From the NCBI GenBank assembly GCA_000955785.1, contig JYOD01000009.1, positions 116,724 to 180,723 of the forward strand: 64,000 nucleotides of DNA, given 5' to 3'. Shown one piece after another: positions 24,811 through 33,763 of this stretch. The position numbers and the translations under genes are program-made. Below the pieces are notes generated by a model, which had not been told where the DNA came from, searched no databases, and was given only the letters and a program-made list of their open reading frames with translations. The stretch comes from Burkholderiaceae bacterium 16. GTDB taxonomy: Bacteria; Pseudomonadota; Gammaproteobacteria; Burkholderiales; Burkholderiaceae. The first letter of the stretch is position 1. Every line of letters starts with the position of its first letter.

Positions 24811-26232
24811 ATGGATACCACCGCAACCGTGCCGCCAGACACGGCCACCTCACACCCCGGCCCCGGTCCCGCCACGAGCCACACCGCGGGCTTTGCCCCG
24901 GTGCGCCACAACCTCATGAGCCTGCGCCGCCTGTTCTGGCTGCGCTGGGCGCTGATGGGCGGGCAGTCGGTGCTGCTGGTGTCTTGCGAGTCGGTGGCCG
25001 GCGTGATCCTGCCATACAGCCCGCTGCTGGCGATCCTCTCCCTGCAGGCGGTGTTCAACCTGCTGACCGGATTGCGCCTGCGCATGCACGCCGGCCGTGG
25101 CACCATGCCCAGCGACGCCGAGCTGATGGGCCAGCTGATGGTCGACCTGACGGCGCTGTCGGCCAACCTGTTCTTCACCGGCGGCGCTACCAATCCCTTT
25201 GTGTCGTTCTACCTGCCGGGCCTGGCGATCGCGGCCGCCATCCTGCCGTGGCGCAACGTGATCGCGCTCGCGGTCTACGCGATGGCCTGCTACAGCCTGA
25301 TGCTGATCGAGTATGTGCCGCTGAACCTGCGCAACCCGGACAATGCCGTCAACTACCACCTGGCGGGCATGTGGCTCAACTTCGTCGCCAGCGCGACCAT
25401 GATCGCGGTGTTCGTGGCGCGGCTGTCCGGCGTGCTGCGCCAGCGCGATGCCGAGCTCAACCTGGCGCGCGAGCAGTTGCTGCGCGATGCGCGCGTCGAA
25501 GCGCTGAACGACCAGGCCGCCGCGGTCGCCCACGAGATCGGCACGCCGCTGGCCACGCTGGCGGTCATCGCCGGCGAGTTGCGCGCCGATGCCGCGGACC
25601 CGCGCCTGGGCGGCACGCGGGTGTCCGCCTACCTGCCTGACCTGCAGACCATGGAACAGCAACTGGAGCTGTGCAAGTCGATCCTGGCGCGCCTGCGCGA
25701 CGACCACGAGACCGCGGCGCCGCAGCGCATCGATGCGTGGCTGGACGGCTACGTCGAGCGCTGGCAGTTGCGCCACCCGCATGCCCGCCTCGAAGCCAAT
25801 GCCATCGGCGAGGCAGCCGCGCTGCCGGTCGAGGCCGCGCGCGTCGGGCAGATCCTGACCATCCTCCTGGACAACGCCGCGCGCAGCCAGCTGGCCGCGG
25901 GGCACGAGCAGATTCCGCTGCGCCTGGCGATCTCGCTGGAGAGCCACGGCGCGCTGCCGACGCTGACGTTCCGCGTGACCGACCGCGGCCTCGGCATCCC
26001 GCCGTCGCAACGCGCCCGGCTCGGCGAAGCCCCGGTGGCCAGCATGCACGGCGGCCAGGGCATCGGCGTGTACCTGGCGCAAAGTGCCGCCCAGCAAATG
26101 GGTGGACGGCTGGCCTGGCACGACCACCACGAGGGCGGCACCGTGGCCGAACTGCGCCTGCCCGCCCCCTCTCCGGCATCCTTCCCGGATGCCACTCCGT
26201 TTGCCTCACCCCTGACAACGAATCCGCGATGA
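24811..26232 (+). CDS. regB: RegB/PrrB-family redox sensor histidine kinase
   Basis: Global redox sensor that reads the quinone pool and thiol state. The 473-residue protein has a disordered 35-residue tail, six membrane helices, and the quinone-binding motif GGATNPF (124-130, consensus GGxxNPF). The H-box AAAVAHEIGTPLATL holds phospho-acceptor His241. A cysteine in QLELCKSILARL (Cys288) is placed like the redox-active Cys265 of Rhodobacter RegB. The ATPase domain ends the protein. It overlaps the response regulator gene by 4 nt. Related names are RoxS and PrrB. The name rests on these three motifs together. Confidence 0.9.
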   Translation: MDTTATVPPDTATSHPGPGPATSHTAGFAPVRHNLMSLRRLFWLRWALMGGQSVLLVSCESVAGVILPYSPLLAILSLQAVFNLLTGLRLRMHAGRGTMPSDAELMGQLMVDLTALSANLFFTGGATNPFVSFYLPGLAIAAAILPWRNVIALAVYAMACYSLMLIEYVPLNLRNPDNAVNYHLAGMWLNFVASATMIAVFVARLSGVLRQRDAELNLAREQLLRDARVEALNDQAAAVAHEIGTPLATLAVIAGELRADAADPRLGGTRVSAYLPDLQTMEQQLELCKSILARLRDDHETAAPQRIDAWLDGYVERWQLRHPHARLEANAIGEAAALPVEAARVGQILTILLDNAARSQLAAGHEQIPLRLAISLESHGALPTLTFRVTDRGLGIPPSQRARLGEAPVASMHGGQGIGVYLAQSAAQQMGGRLAWHDHHEGGTVAELRLPAPSPASFPDATPFASPLTTNPR

Positions 26233-26840
26233 CCGACGCCCTCAATAATCCCGCCGCCGACGGCGCCAACGACGGCGCGCCCTTCCTGGTCGTCGACGAC
26301 GATGCCGTCTTCGCCGGCGCGCTGGCGCGCGCGCTGACGCGCCGCGGTTATGCGGTGCAGATCGCGCACAACCGCCAGCAGGCGCTGGCACTCGCCGCGC
26401 AAACGCCGTTTGCGTATATCACCCTGGACCTGCACCTGAGCGCGCCGCCGGAAGCCGGCAGCACCGCGCCGGCGGAGTCCGGCCTGCAACTGGTCGCCCC
26501 GCTGCGGGCCGCCTTGCCCGATGCGCGCATCCTGGTGCTGACCGGCTATGCCAGCATCGCCACCGCGGTGGCGGCGGTCAAGCATGGAGCTGACGAGTAC
26601 CTGGCCAAGCCGGCCAATGTGGATTCGATCCTGACGGCGCTGATGGCCGGGGTATCGGAAGACGCGGCCGAAGCCGCCATGGAGGAGCCGGTGCCGCTAT
26701 CGGTGGCACGGCTGGAGTGGGAGCATATCCAGCGGGTGCTGGCCGAGCACGACGGCAATATCTCCGCCACCGCGCGCGCGCTCAACATGCACCGGCGCAC
26801 GCTGCAACGCAAACTGGGCAAGCGGCCAGTGTCGCGCTAA
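26229..26840 (+). CDS. regA: RegA/PrrA-family response regulator
   Basis: DNA-binding partner of the RegB-like kinase. The receiver has VVDDDAVF at residues 21-28, phospho-acceptor Asp67 (ITLDLHL), and Lys127 (LAKPANVD). The Fis-type helix-turn-helix at 175-197 (GNISATARALNMHRRTLQRKL) is the RegA signature. Directly after Asp67 the protein has an extra Ala/Pro/Glu-rich stretch of about 12 residues (roughly 72-83) that the family normally lacks. ATG 26229 overlaps the kinase stop. It should control oxygen- and redox-dependent respiration genes. Confidence 0.9.
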   Translation: MTDALNNPAADGANDGAPFLVVDDDAVFAGALARALTRRGYAVQIAHNRQQALALAAQTPFAYITLDLHLSAPPEAGSTAPAESGLQLVAPLRAALPDARILVLTGYASIATAVAAVKHGADEYLAKPANVDSILTALMAGVSEDAAEAAMEEPVPLSVARLEWEHIQRVLAEHDGNISATARALNMHRRTLQRKLGKRPVSR

Positions 26841-26909
26841 CGTCCGCTAGCGTCCGCTGCCGCCAATCGCACAGCGGCGTCTTGCGCAGCGGCTCGCCGC
26901 TGCCCGCGC

Positions 26910-27206
26910 TCAGAGGCGCAACTGCACGTAGTCCCAGTCCAGATCGTCCTCCCGGCCGGAGGCTTGCTCGGCCACGCGCAGGGCGTCGCTGGCATGGCGA
27001 TCGGCACGCGAGCCCAGGTCGCCGGCCTGCACCGCCAGTTCCACCGCGGCTTGCGGGGCGGCGCGAGTGTGCACGGCAGGCTTGAGCGCCACGGACGCAC
27101 CCGACTGGCGCAGCGCGGGCGCCGCCTCCGGGCGCGCGCACAGGAACACGGTTGCAGCGGCGAGGCCGCACAGCACCCCGAACGAAGACAGTAGCTCGCG
27201 TTTCAT
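26910..27206 (-). CDS. Small exported protein of unknown function
   Basis: A 98-residue protein with a signal peptide or membrane anchor (MKRELLSSFGVLCGLAAATVFLCA), then an Ala/Gln-rich mature part ending in acidic REDDLDWDYVQLRL. AGGAGA lies 7 nt before ATG 27206, which strongly supports the start. A cysteine near the end of the hydrophobic stretch does not fit a clear lipobox. No family is recognised. It converges with regA. Confidence 0.6.
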   Translation of the reverse strand: MKRELLSSFGVLCGLAAATVFLCARPEAAPALRQSGASVALKPAVHTRAAPQAAVELAVQAGDLGSRADRHASDALRVAEQASGREDDLDWDYVQLRL

Positions 27207-27497
27207 TTCGGTTCTCCTGCCTGGTTGGTTTGTGAGTAGGTGAATGCGGGCCGGTGAGCGGCGGTGGCGGCGAATTCGCGAATCCACTTGGGAGCGATCG
27301 GGATTCCGTGACTCGCGGAACCGGCGCCGCGCCACTGAAAACCCGCCGGACATGCATCGCGACGGGTGGTAACCGGCCGGCTGCGATCATTGGACCGAGC
27401 CGGCCGCCACTTTGGCATTGCATCGCTGTGCGCACCAGTGCGCTTACGAATGCTTACCTGCTTTACTTTTGTCTTTTTATCTTTACTTTTTCAAGCT

Positions 27498-27701
27498 TTA
27501 CCAGCGTGTGTCACGCTCCCACGCCTTCAGCTCATCTTCCACGCGCTCCTTGGTATAGCCGTAGCGCTCCTGAATCCGGCCGGCAAGCTGATCCCGCTTG
27601 CCCTGGATCTGAGTAAGGTCGTCGTCGGTGAGCTGGCCCCACTTTTCCTTCACCTTACCCTTGGCCTGATCCCACTTTCCTGCGATCTGGTCCCAATTCA
27701 T
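27498..27701 (-). CDS. CsbD-family stress protein
   Basis: A 67-residue CsbD-like protein beginning MNWDQIAGKWDQAKGKVKEKWGQLTDDDL, the family signature, with the usual repeat QIQGKRDQLAGRIQERYGYTKE. CsbD proteins are general-stress proteins of unknown mechanism, commonly under stress sigma factors. AGGAG lies 7 nt before the ATG. It is downstream of the Cys-repeat exported protein on the same strand. Confidence 0.92.
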   Translation of the reverse strand: MNWDQIAGKWDQAKGKVKEKWGQLTDDDLTQIQGKRDQLAGRIQERYGYTKERVEDELKAWERDTRW

Positions 27702-27776
27702 GGTCGACTCCTGGTTCGTGTTTGCCGCGATCAGCCCGCAGGCGGGCTGATCGGGTATTAGGTGCGTGGCTATGAC

Positions 27777-28358
27777 TTACTTGGCGTACTTGGTCTTCAC
27801 GTTGGCCTGGCACTTGTCCTTGGCATCGCCGGACATGGCATCGCACTTTTCCTTGTCCGCCTTGTAGGCAGCGTCCACGGTGTCCTTCCTGGCATCGGCG
27901 CGCGCTTCGGCTACGTCCGTGCTGGTGCCGGTAGCGGCAGCCTTCTCGACCTTGGCCACGCCGAGGGCTTGCTCGTGGGCAGCCTTGGCTTCCTTCACGC
28001 ACACGTCCTTGTCATTGCCCTTCTTGTCGTCGCATTTTTCCTTGGCCACGCTGTAGTCGCCATCCGCCTTGACCTTGTCCGCCTTGGCGCGCGCCTTTTC
28101 CGTGCCATCGCGGGCGGCCTCGGCGTTGGCCTTGGCCACGCTTTCGTCGCGCTTCGCTTCCTTCACGCAAACATCCTTGGCGTTGTCCTTGAGGCTGTCG
28201 CACTGGGCGCGTGCAGCCTTGTAGTTGGCGTTAGCGGTTTTCACGGCCGCGTCGTAGTCCGCTTTGGAACCTGCTGGTGCGGCATGCGCCAGCGTGAAGG
28301 CGGCAGGGCCGGCAAACATCATCGAACACACTGCTGCGCTCAGCCATTTCTTCATCAT
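27777..28358 (-). CDS. Exported protein with three C-x10-C repeats
   Basis: A 193-residue secreted protein: signal peptide to about residue 26 (FTLAHA), then a highly charged Lys/Ala/Asp-rich helical sequence. Three modules of about 25 residues each carry C-x10-C: AQCDSLKDNAKDVC, EKCDDKKGNDKDVC and EKCDAMSGDAKDKC, the first two followed by VKEAK. The even spacing suggests a disulfide-bonded helical hairpin per module in the periplasm. AAAAGGAG precedes the ATG. I know similar beta-proteobacterial proteins only as hypothetical. It precedes the CsbD gene, hinting at a shared stress role. Confidence 0.72.
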   Translation of the reverse strand: MMKKWLSAAVCSMMFAGPAAFTLAHAAPAGSKADYDAAVKTANANYKAARAQCDSLKDNAKDVCVKEAKRDESVAKANAEAARDGTEKARAKADKVKADGDYSVAKEKCDDKKGNDKDVCVKEAKAAHEQALGVAKVEKAAATGTSTDVAEARADARKDTVDAAYKADKEKCDAMSGDAKDKCQANVKTKYAK

Positions 28359-28539
28359 GTCGTGCTCCTTTTCAGTGGCGGAATATTGTGGAGAGCGGCC
28401 TCGTCGTCAGGCACCTGCCTGGTGCGATCCGCGTTTGCCCACACCGTAGATTCAGAGTACGCACAGGCCCTTCCCGCAATCAGGCGTCACGCTCCGAAAG
28501 CCGCGTAAGACAAATCCGACATGATTCCCGGGCCACAAG

Positions 28540-28583
28540 CCCTGCGGCGCTCCGCCGCAGGGCCGAGGAGCGCCATCGGCGCT
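28540..28583 (+). promoter_or_regulatory. Two tandem hairpins in the leader of the YcnI-like gene
   Basis: CCCTGCGGCG pairs perfectly with 28553-28562 (3-nt loop); AGCGCC pairs with GGCGCT at 28578-28583 (ATC loop). They lie 30-70 nt before the next ATG. No T-run follows either. They may be leader structure or a weak terminator of an upstream transcript. Confidence 0.35.
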
Positions 28584-28612
28584 AGACTGGCGCGCTTCCC
28601 TGGAGAATCCAC

Positions 28613-29164
28613 ATGACCGCATCCCGCCTGCTGCCCGCAGTAACCATCGCGCTGGCCTCGCTCGGCGCAAGCTGGGCCCCCGCAGCGCTCGCGCACATCG
28701 TGTTCGGGCAGAAGACCGCCACCGCCGGCAGCTACTTCAAGGGTGCGCTGATGGTGGGCCACGGCTGCAACGGCAGCGCCACGCGCGCCATTACCGTGAC
28801 TATCCCGGAAGGCGTGCAAGGCGCCCATCCGCAACCCAAGGCAGGCTGGCAACTGGAAGTGAAACGCGCGCCGCTGGCCAAGCCCTATACCTCGCACGGC
28901 AAGACCGTGAGCGAGGACGTGCGCACGCTGCGGTGGTTCGCCGGCTCGCTGGCCGATGCGCATTTCGATGAGTTCGTGATGTTGATGAAGCTGCCGGAGC
29001 AGGCAGGCAAGCTGTATTTTCCGGTGGTGCAGGAGTGCGAGGACGGCCGCACCGAGTGGACACAAATCCCCGCCGACGGCCAGAGCCTGCGTGAGCTGAA
29101 AACGCCTGCGGCGGAACTGGAACTGACCGCGCCGATGCCGGCGGGGCATGTGCACGCGCATTGA
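28613..29164 (+). CDS. YcnI-like (DUF1775) exported copper-binding protein
   Basis: A 183-residue protein with a signal peptide that ends ALA before His28 (AHIVFGQKTA), so the mature protein begins with histidine, the residue that binds Cu(II) in the histidine-brace-like site of YcnI. The DUF1775 core follows: VGHGCNGSATRAITVTIPEG, and PVVQECEDGRTEWTQIP further on. The C-terminus is His-rich (GHVHAH). GGAG lies 7 nt before the ATG. No CopC or CopD gene is adjacent, unlike many relatives. A strong terminator follows. Confidence 0.85.
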   Translation: MTASRLLPAVTIALASLGASWAPAALAHIVFGQKTATAGSYFKGALMVGHGCNGSATRAITVTIPEGVQGAHPQPKAGWQLEVKRAPLAKPYTSHGKTVSEDVRTLRWFAGSLADAHFDEFVMLMKLPEQAGKLYFPVVQECEDGRTEWTQIPADGQSLRELKTPAAELELTAPMPAGHVHAH

Positions 29165-29182
29165 ACGGGCGCAGCAAACGAC

Positions 29183-29212
29183 AAAAAGGGCGCACCGTGA
29201 TGCGCCCTTTTT
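29183..29212. terminator. Bidirectional Rho-independent terminator
   Basis: AAAAAGGGCGCA (29183-29194) pairs perfectly with TGCGCCCTTTTT (29201-29212), a 12-bp stem with a 6-nt loop and T-runs on both strands. It sits between the converging YcnI-like and hslU genes and should end both. Confidence 0.95.
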
Positions 29213-29230
29213 GATGCTGACTGCTATCGA

Positions 29231-30562
29231 CTACAGCACGTAGCGCGACAGGTCTTCGTTGCCGGCGAGATCGCCCAGGCGTTCGTCCACATAGGCTGCA
29301 TCGATGGTGACAGTCTCGCCCGAGGACCTGGTGGCGTGGAAGGACAGGTCCTCCAGCAGCCGCTCCATGACGGTGTACAAGCGGCGCGCGCCGATGTTCT
29401 CGACCTTCTCGTTGACCGAGAAAGCAATCTCGGCGAGGCGGCGGATGCCGTCCGGCGCGAACACCAACTGGACCTGCTCGGTGTTCAGCAGCGCCTGATA
29501 TTGCTTGGTCAGGCTGGCGTCGGTCTGGGTCAGGATGGCTTCGAAGTCGGATACCGACAGCGATTCCAGCTCGACCCGGATCGGGAAGCGGCCCTGCAGT
29601 TCGGGGATCAGGTCGCTGGGCTTGGACAGGTGGAAAGCACCCGAGGCAATGAACAGGATGTGGTCGGTCTTGATCATGCCGTACTTGGTGTTGACCGTCG
29701 TGCCCTCGACCAGCGGCAGCAAATCGCGCTGCACGCCCTGGCGCGACACTTCGCCGCCGCCCAGTTCGCTGCGGCTGGCGATCTTGTCGATCTCGTCCAG
29801 GAACACGATGCCGTTCTGCTCCACATTGGCGACCGCCTTATGCTTGACCTCTTCGTCATTGAGCAGCTTGGCGGCTTCCTCGTCGATCAGCAGCTTGAAG
29901 GCCTCGTGCACCTTCATCTTGCGGCGCGCCTTCTTGCCCTGGCCGAGGCCCGCGAACATGGTGCGGATCTGCTCGGTCATGTCTTCCATGCCCGGAGGGC
30001 CCATGATGTCCATATTGGGCGAGCCGGCGGAAACCTCGAGCTCGATCTCCTTGTCGTCGAGCTGGCCTTCGCGCAATTTCTTGCGGAACACCTGGCGAGT
30101 GTTGGAATCCTTTTCCTCGGGCTGGTTGAAGCCGATATCGCGCGGCGGCGGCAGCAGTACGTCGAGCAGGCGGTCCTCGGCGGCTTCCTCGGCCTTGGTG
30201 CGCACCTTTTTCATTTCGGATTCGCGGGCTTGCTTGACCGCCATCTCGGCGAGGTCGCGCACGATGGTATCGACGTCGCGGCCCACGTAGCCCACCTCGG
30301 TAAACTTGGTGGCCTCGATCTTGATGAACGGCGCATCGGCCAGCTTGGCCAGGCGGCGCGCGATCTCGGTCTTGCCGACGCCGGTCGGTCCGATCATCAG
30401 GATGTTCTTGGGCGTGATTTCCTGACGCAGGGGCTCTTCCACCTGCTGCCGGCGCCAGCGGTTGCGCAGCGCGACCGCTACCGCCTTCTTGGCCTTGTTC
30501 TGGCCGATGATGTGCTTGTCGAGTTCGGAAACGATTTCCGACGGGGTCATGGTATGCGACAT
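29231..30562 (-). CDS. hslU: HslU, ATPase subunit of HslUV protease
   Basis: AAA+ unfoldase that feeds substrates to HslV. The 443-residue length is typical. Walker A is GPTGVGKT (58-65), the pore-loop motif GYVGRDVD follows, Walker B is [11 protein letters not shown], and the family-specific insertion domain lies between about 110 and 230. The C-terminal tail LSRYVL, which docks into HslV, is present. It is downstream of hslV on the same strand with an 89-bp gap. In enterobacteria the pair is under heat-shock control; no sigma-32 promoter was identified here. Confidence 0.98.
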   Translation of the reverse strand: MSHTMTPSEIVSELDKHIIGQNKAKKAVAVALRNRWRRQQVEEPLRQEITPKNILMIGPTGVGKTEIARRLAKLADAPFIKIEATKFTEVGYVGRDVDTIVRDLAEMAVKQARESEMKKVRTKAEEAAEDRLLDVLLPPPRDIGFNQPEEKDSNTRQVFRKKLREGQLDDKEIELEVSAGSPNMDIMGPPGMEDMTEQIRTMFAGLGQGKKARRKMKVHEAFKLLIDEEAAKLLNDEEVKHKAVANVEQNGIVFLDEIDKIASRSELGGGEVSRQGVQRDLLPLVEGTTVNTKYGMIKTDHILFIASGAFHLSKPSDLIPELQGRFPIRVELESLSVSDFEAILTQTDASLTKQYQALLNTEQVQLVFAPDGIRRLAEIAFSVNEKVENIGARRLYTVMERLLEDLSFHATRSSGETVTIDAAYVDERLGDLAGNEDLSRYVL

Positions 30563-30651
30563 GGTATCCGTTCAGTGGAAGACGGGCCGGAGCGCGGCGG
30601 CCCCCGGTCCCAGGCGCCCGCGCGTCGAGGGACTACGCGGCCGTCCGACGC

Positions 30652-31188
30652 TCATTCCAGCGTCTCGATGACGAAATTGGTGTTGGTGTAGATGCAGAGT
30701 TCGCCGGCGATGCCCAGCGACTTCTCCACGATGTCCTTGGGCGAAAGCTCGGTGTTCTCCACCAGCGCCTTGGCCGCCGACTGCGCGTAGGCGCCGCCCG
30801 AGCCGATCGCGGCCACGCCGCCCTCGGGGTCGAGCACGTCGCCGTTGCCGGTGATCACCAGGGTGGTGTCGCGGTCGGCCGTGATCAGCATGGCTTCGAG
30901 CCGGCGCAGCGCGCGGTCCGAGCGCCAGTCCTTGGCGAGGTCGACGGCGGCGCGGGTCAGGTTGCCCTGGTACTTCTCCAGCTTGGCCTCGAAGCGATCG
31001 AGCAGCGAGAAGGCATCCGCGGTGCTGCCGGCAAAGCCGACCAGTACCTTGCCGTTGTAGATGCGCCGCACCTTGCGTGCGGTGCCCTTCATCACAATAT
31101 TGCCAAGAGTGACCTGGCCGTCACCGCCGACTGCAACCTGGTTGCCGCGCCGGACGCTGACGATGGTAGTGCCGTGATACTGTTCCAT
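30652..31188 (-). CDS. hslV: HslV, proteolytic subunit of HslUV protease
   Basis: Proteasome-like threonine protease. The 178-residue protein begins [16 protein letters not shown]; the first Thr of TTIVSV is the catalytic nucleophile, so a short leader of six residues must be removed, as in other betaproteobacterial Hsl[25 protein letters not shown] and [14 protein letters not shown] are conserved. First gene of the hslVU pair. The neighbouring upstream gene on this strand ends in a strong terminator at 31363-31391, so hslV must have its own promoter within 31189-31362. Confidence 0.98.
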   Translation of the reverse strand: MEQYHGTTIVSVRRGNQVAVGGDGQVTLGNIVMKGTARKVRRIYNGKVLVGFAGSTADAFSLLDRFEAKLEKYQGNLTRAAVDLAKDWRSDRALRRLEAMLITADRDTTLVITGNGDVLDPEGGVAAIGSGGAYAQSAAKALVENTELSPKDIVEKSLGIAGELCIYTNTNFVIETLE

Positions 31189-31362
31189 GGTGGCTTCGCG
31201 AGAATATGTCTTGGACGTAGGTGGCGACGGGTGCGGCCGAATTCAAGGGCCACCGCGCCGGCCATCCCTGGCGCCCCCTGCCGGACCGAAAGCAACCAGA
31301 TCAATATAGACGAGGAGGCCACAGCAAGCGCCGGGGCGCGGCAGGCCGGGGGATGAAAAACA

Positions 31363-31391
31363 AAAAGGCCACGCATCGCGCGTGGCCTTTT
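31363..31391 (-). terminator. Rho-independent terminator after Bug gene
   Basis: AAAAGGCCACGC pairs perfectly with GCGTGGCCTTTT (12 bp, 5-nt loop), with T residues on the minus-strand exit. It is 37 nt after the stop of the binding-protein gene. Confidence 0.93.
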
Positions 31392-31427
31392 CTGCATCCG
31401 GGGCTCGCGCCCCGCGGGTGGCGGCAA

Positions 31428-32414
31428 TCAGTCCGCGTAGACGCCGGCCTTCTTGATCACCGGGCTCCACTTGCCGATTTCCGCCGACAGGAAGGTCTTC
31501 AGCGAATCCGGCGTGGCGCGCTGGGCGGGCACTGCCTCCGCACCCAGTTCGGCCATCTTGGCCCGGAAGGTCGGGTCCGTCACGGCCTTCTGCAGTGCGG
31601 CGGAGAGTTTGTCCACCACCGGCTTGGGCGTGCCCTTGGGCGCGTACATGGCGTGCCAGATCTTCACTTCGACACCAGGCAGACCCTGCTCGGCGGCCGT
31701 CGGGATGTCCTTGAAGGCTTCCACGCGGCGGCTCTGCATGGCGGCGTACGGCTTGAGCGCGCCCGCCTTGAGCTGGCCGGCGATATTGGTGGTCTGGTCG
31801 CACATCAGGTTGACCTGGCCGCCCAGGATATCGGTCAGCGCCGGCGCCGTGCCCTTGTAGGGCACGGTGGTCAGGTCGGTCTGGATCGCGCTCAGGAAGA
31901 GCAGGCCGCACAGGTGCGAGGCCGAGCCGATGCCGGCGTTGGCCATCGACAGCTTGCTGGCATTGGCCTTGATATAGGGCAGCAGTTCCTTGAAGCTGGC
32001 GGGCGGCAGGTTCTTGTTGCCGATCATCACCATTGGCACGTCGGCGATCTCGCCCACGGTTTCGAAGTCCTTGAGCGGATCGAAACCGAGGTTGCGGTAC
32101 AGCGCCGGCGCGGTGGACATGCCGATATGGTGGATCAGGATGGTGTAGCCATCGCCCTTGGCCTGCGCAACCTTCTTGGCGCCGATGGTGCCGCCCGCGC
32201 CGCCCAGGTTCTCGATCACCATCGTGGTACCCAGGTGCTTGGACATGATCATGACCAGTTCGCGCGACACCTTGTCGGTCGGGCCGCCCGCGGCGAACGG
32301 CACCACCACCGAGACCGGCTTGCCGCCCGGGAACTCCTGTGCCTGCGCGCCCGCATGCATCCCAATCACGCCGACCGTCAGCGCGGCAGCCACAAACTGT
32401 GCAACTCGTTTCAT
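31428..32414 (-). CDS. Bug/TctC-family periplasmic binding protein
   Basis: Periplasmic solute receptor of the tripartite tricarboxylate transporter type, a family greatly expanded in Bordetella and Cupriavidus. The 328-residue protein has a signal peptide ending AQA near residue 25. The Bug core follows: VSVVVPFAAGGPTDKVSRE, ENLGGAGGTIGAKKVAQA, and PYKGTAPALTDILGGQVNLM. No TctA/TctB membrane genes are adjacent, as is usual for orphan Bug proteins, so the ligand is unknown. A terminator follows. Confidence 0.92.
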   Translation of the reverse strand: MKRVAQFVAAALTVGVIGMHAGAQAQEFPGGKPVSVVVPFAAGGPTDKVSRELVMIMSKHLGTTMVIENLGGAGGTIGAKKVAQAKGDGYTILIHHIGMSTAPALYRNLGFDPLKDFETVGEIADVPMVMIGNKNLPPASFKELLPYIKANASKLSMANAGIGSASHLCGLLFLSAIQTDLTTVPYKGTAPALTDILGGQVNLMCDQTTNIAGQLKAGALKPYAAMQSRRVEAFKDIPTAAEQGLPGVEVKIWHAMYAPKGTPKPVVDKLSAALQKAVTDPTFRAKMAELGAEAVPAQRATPDSLKTFLSAEIGKWSPVIKKAGVYAD

Positions 32415-32709
32415 GCTTTCTCCTGGATACCCTTCTGTTCCCGTCCCGGCACTGCCCCGGCCGGAGTGGCGCGCCCTGTCGGGCGCGGCCGCCCCTGCGC
32501 CGCCGGCCCGATCGGGGCGGCGGCGCCGACCATGACGCGGGCGCAGCGCATACGGCCGGCACGGCTTGGGCCGCGCGACCGGAGCGCAATGCTATCAATG
32601 TCGAAAAATGGCAAATATCCGGAAATACCCGCTAAGACATTTCTTCGACGCGACACACCAAATGTATTCAATGCGCTACAGACAGGTGTTGAGCTGGCTC
32701 AACAGGGGC

Positions 32710-33609
32710 TCAACAGAAGAAGGCGAGCATTTCCTCCTGCAGCACCCCTGGCGCTTCCTCGGGGATGTAGTGCCCGCACGGGACCGCGTGGCCGCTGACA
32801 TCGCTCGCCACCTCCTGCCACAGCGACAGCGGCTCGAAACAGCGCGCCACCACGCCGTGCTCGCCCCACAGCACGCGCAGCGGGCAATCGATCCCGCGGC
32901 CATCCGCGCGGTCGGCGCGGTCGTGGTCCAGGTCGATGGTGGCGGCCGCACGGTAGTCCTCGCACATGGCGTGCACATGGGCCGGATCGCGCATGGCGGC
33001 CGTGTAGGCGGCCATCGCGTCGGGCACGAAGGGACTCAGGCCGGCGTGGCGCAGGCCCATCAGCTTGTTAAGGTAGAACTCCGGCTCGGCATTGATCAGC
33101 GTCTCCGGGAACGGCGCCGGCTGGATCAGGAAGAACCAGTGCCAGTAGGCGGCGGCAAACGCCATGCTGGTGCGTTCGTACATGGCCAGCGTAGGGGCGA
33201 TGTCGAGCAGCATGGCGCGCGAAACCCGGCCGGGGTGATCCACGCACAAGCGGTGCGCCACGCGGGCGCCGCGGTCGTGGGCGCATAGCGCGAAGACGTT
33301 AAAGCCCAGGCGCGCCATCACCTCCACCTGGTCCTGTGCCATCGCGCGCTTGCTGTAGTTCTCGTGGCCGGCGTTGCCCGGCGGCGCACTGCTGCTGCCA
33401 TAGCCGCGCAGGTCGGTGGCAATGACGGTGAAACGGTCGGCCAGCGCCGGCGCCACCTTGTGCCAGATCAGGTGGCTCTGCGGATGCCCGTGCAGCAACA
33501 GCAGGGGTGGGCCCGAGCCGCCCCGCACGCCGGCGATGGCGACCTCGCCGAGCTGCATGCGGAAAGGCTCGAAATTGGGAAACAGCAGGGCGCTGGCATC
33601 GTTCTGCAT
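32710..33609 (-). CDS. Haloacetate (fluoroacetate) dehalogenase-like alpha/beta hydrolase
   Basis: Alpha/beta hydrolase with an aspartate, not serine, nucleophile. Against the structurally studied fluoroacetate dehalogenase of Rhodopseudomonas (numbering from memory), every key residue is present: nucleophile Asp112 with Arg113 and Arg116 (HDRGAR, carboxylate binding), Asp136 (LDIAPT), halide-pocket His157/Trp158 (YWHWFFLIQPAP) and Tyr219, and catalytic base His280 (CGHYIPEEAP). The full halide pocket favours defluorination over plain hydrolase activity. Length 299 is typical. It stands alone, divergent from the Fur-family gene, with a 7-bp hairpin (32688-32703) just after its stop. Confidence 0.85.
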   Translation of the reverse strand: MQNDASALLFPNFEPFRMQLGEVAIAGVRGGSGPPLLLLHGHPQSHLIWHKVAPALADRFTVIATDLRGYGSSSAPPGNAGHENYSKRAMAQDQVEVMARLGFNVFALCAHDRGARVAHRLCVDHPGRVSRAMLLDIAPTLAMYERTSMAFAAAYWHWFFLIQPAPFPETLINAEPEFYLNKLMGLRHAGLSPFVPDAMAAYTAAMRDPAHVHAMCEDYRAAATIDLDHDRADRADGRGIDCPLRVLWGEHGVVARCFEPLSLWQEVASDVSGHAVPCGHYIPEEAPGVLQEEMLAFFC

Positions 33610-33750
33610 TCGGGTCTCCTCGGAATCTCCGGAAATACGGCCGATCTGCGGCGCCTATGCTTGCCCTTGCGCCTCGCGTGCCGCCTGCTGGCGATGATAG
33701 ATGCAAAGCGGGCGGGCGGCGGCAAAGGCATCAAGCGGCACCGAGTTGAC

Positions 33751-33763
33751 GCAACTGAATTGC
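33751..33763. promoter_or_regulatory. Candidate Zur box before the Fur-family regulator gene
   Basis: GCAAC-TGA-ATTGC, a 5-3-5 near-palindrome with one mismatch. It shares GnCGCAACTnnnTTGCA with a second copy at 36713-36729 before the zinc GTPase gene. It overlaps the predicted -35 element (33760-33765), a position suited to autorepression. The match to a known Zur motif was not checked. Confidence 0.5.

Noticed and set aside
32688..32703. GTTGAGC-TG-GCTCAAC hairpin as terminator of the dehalogenase gene
   Set aside because: The stem is short with a 2-nt loop and no T-run; mentioned only in the gene entry.
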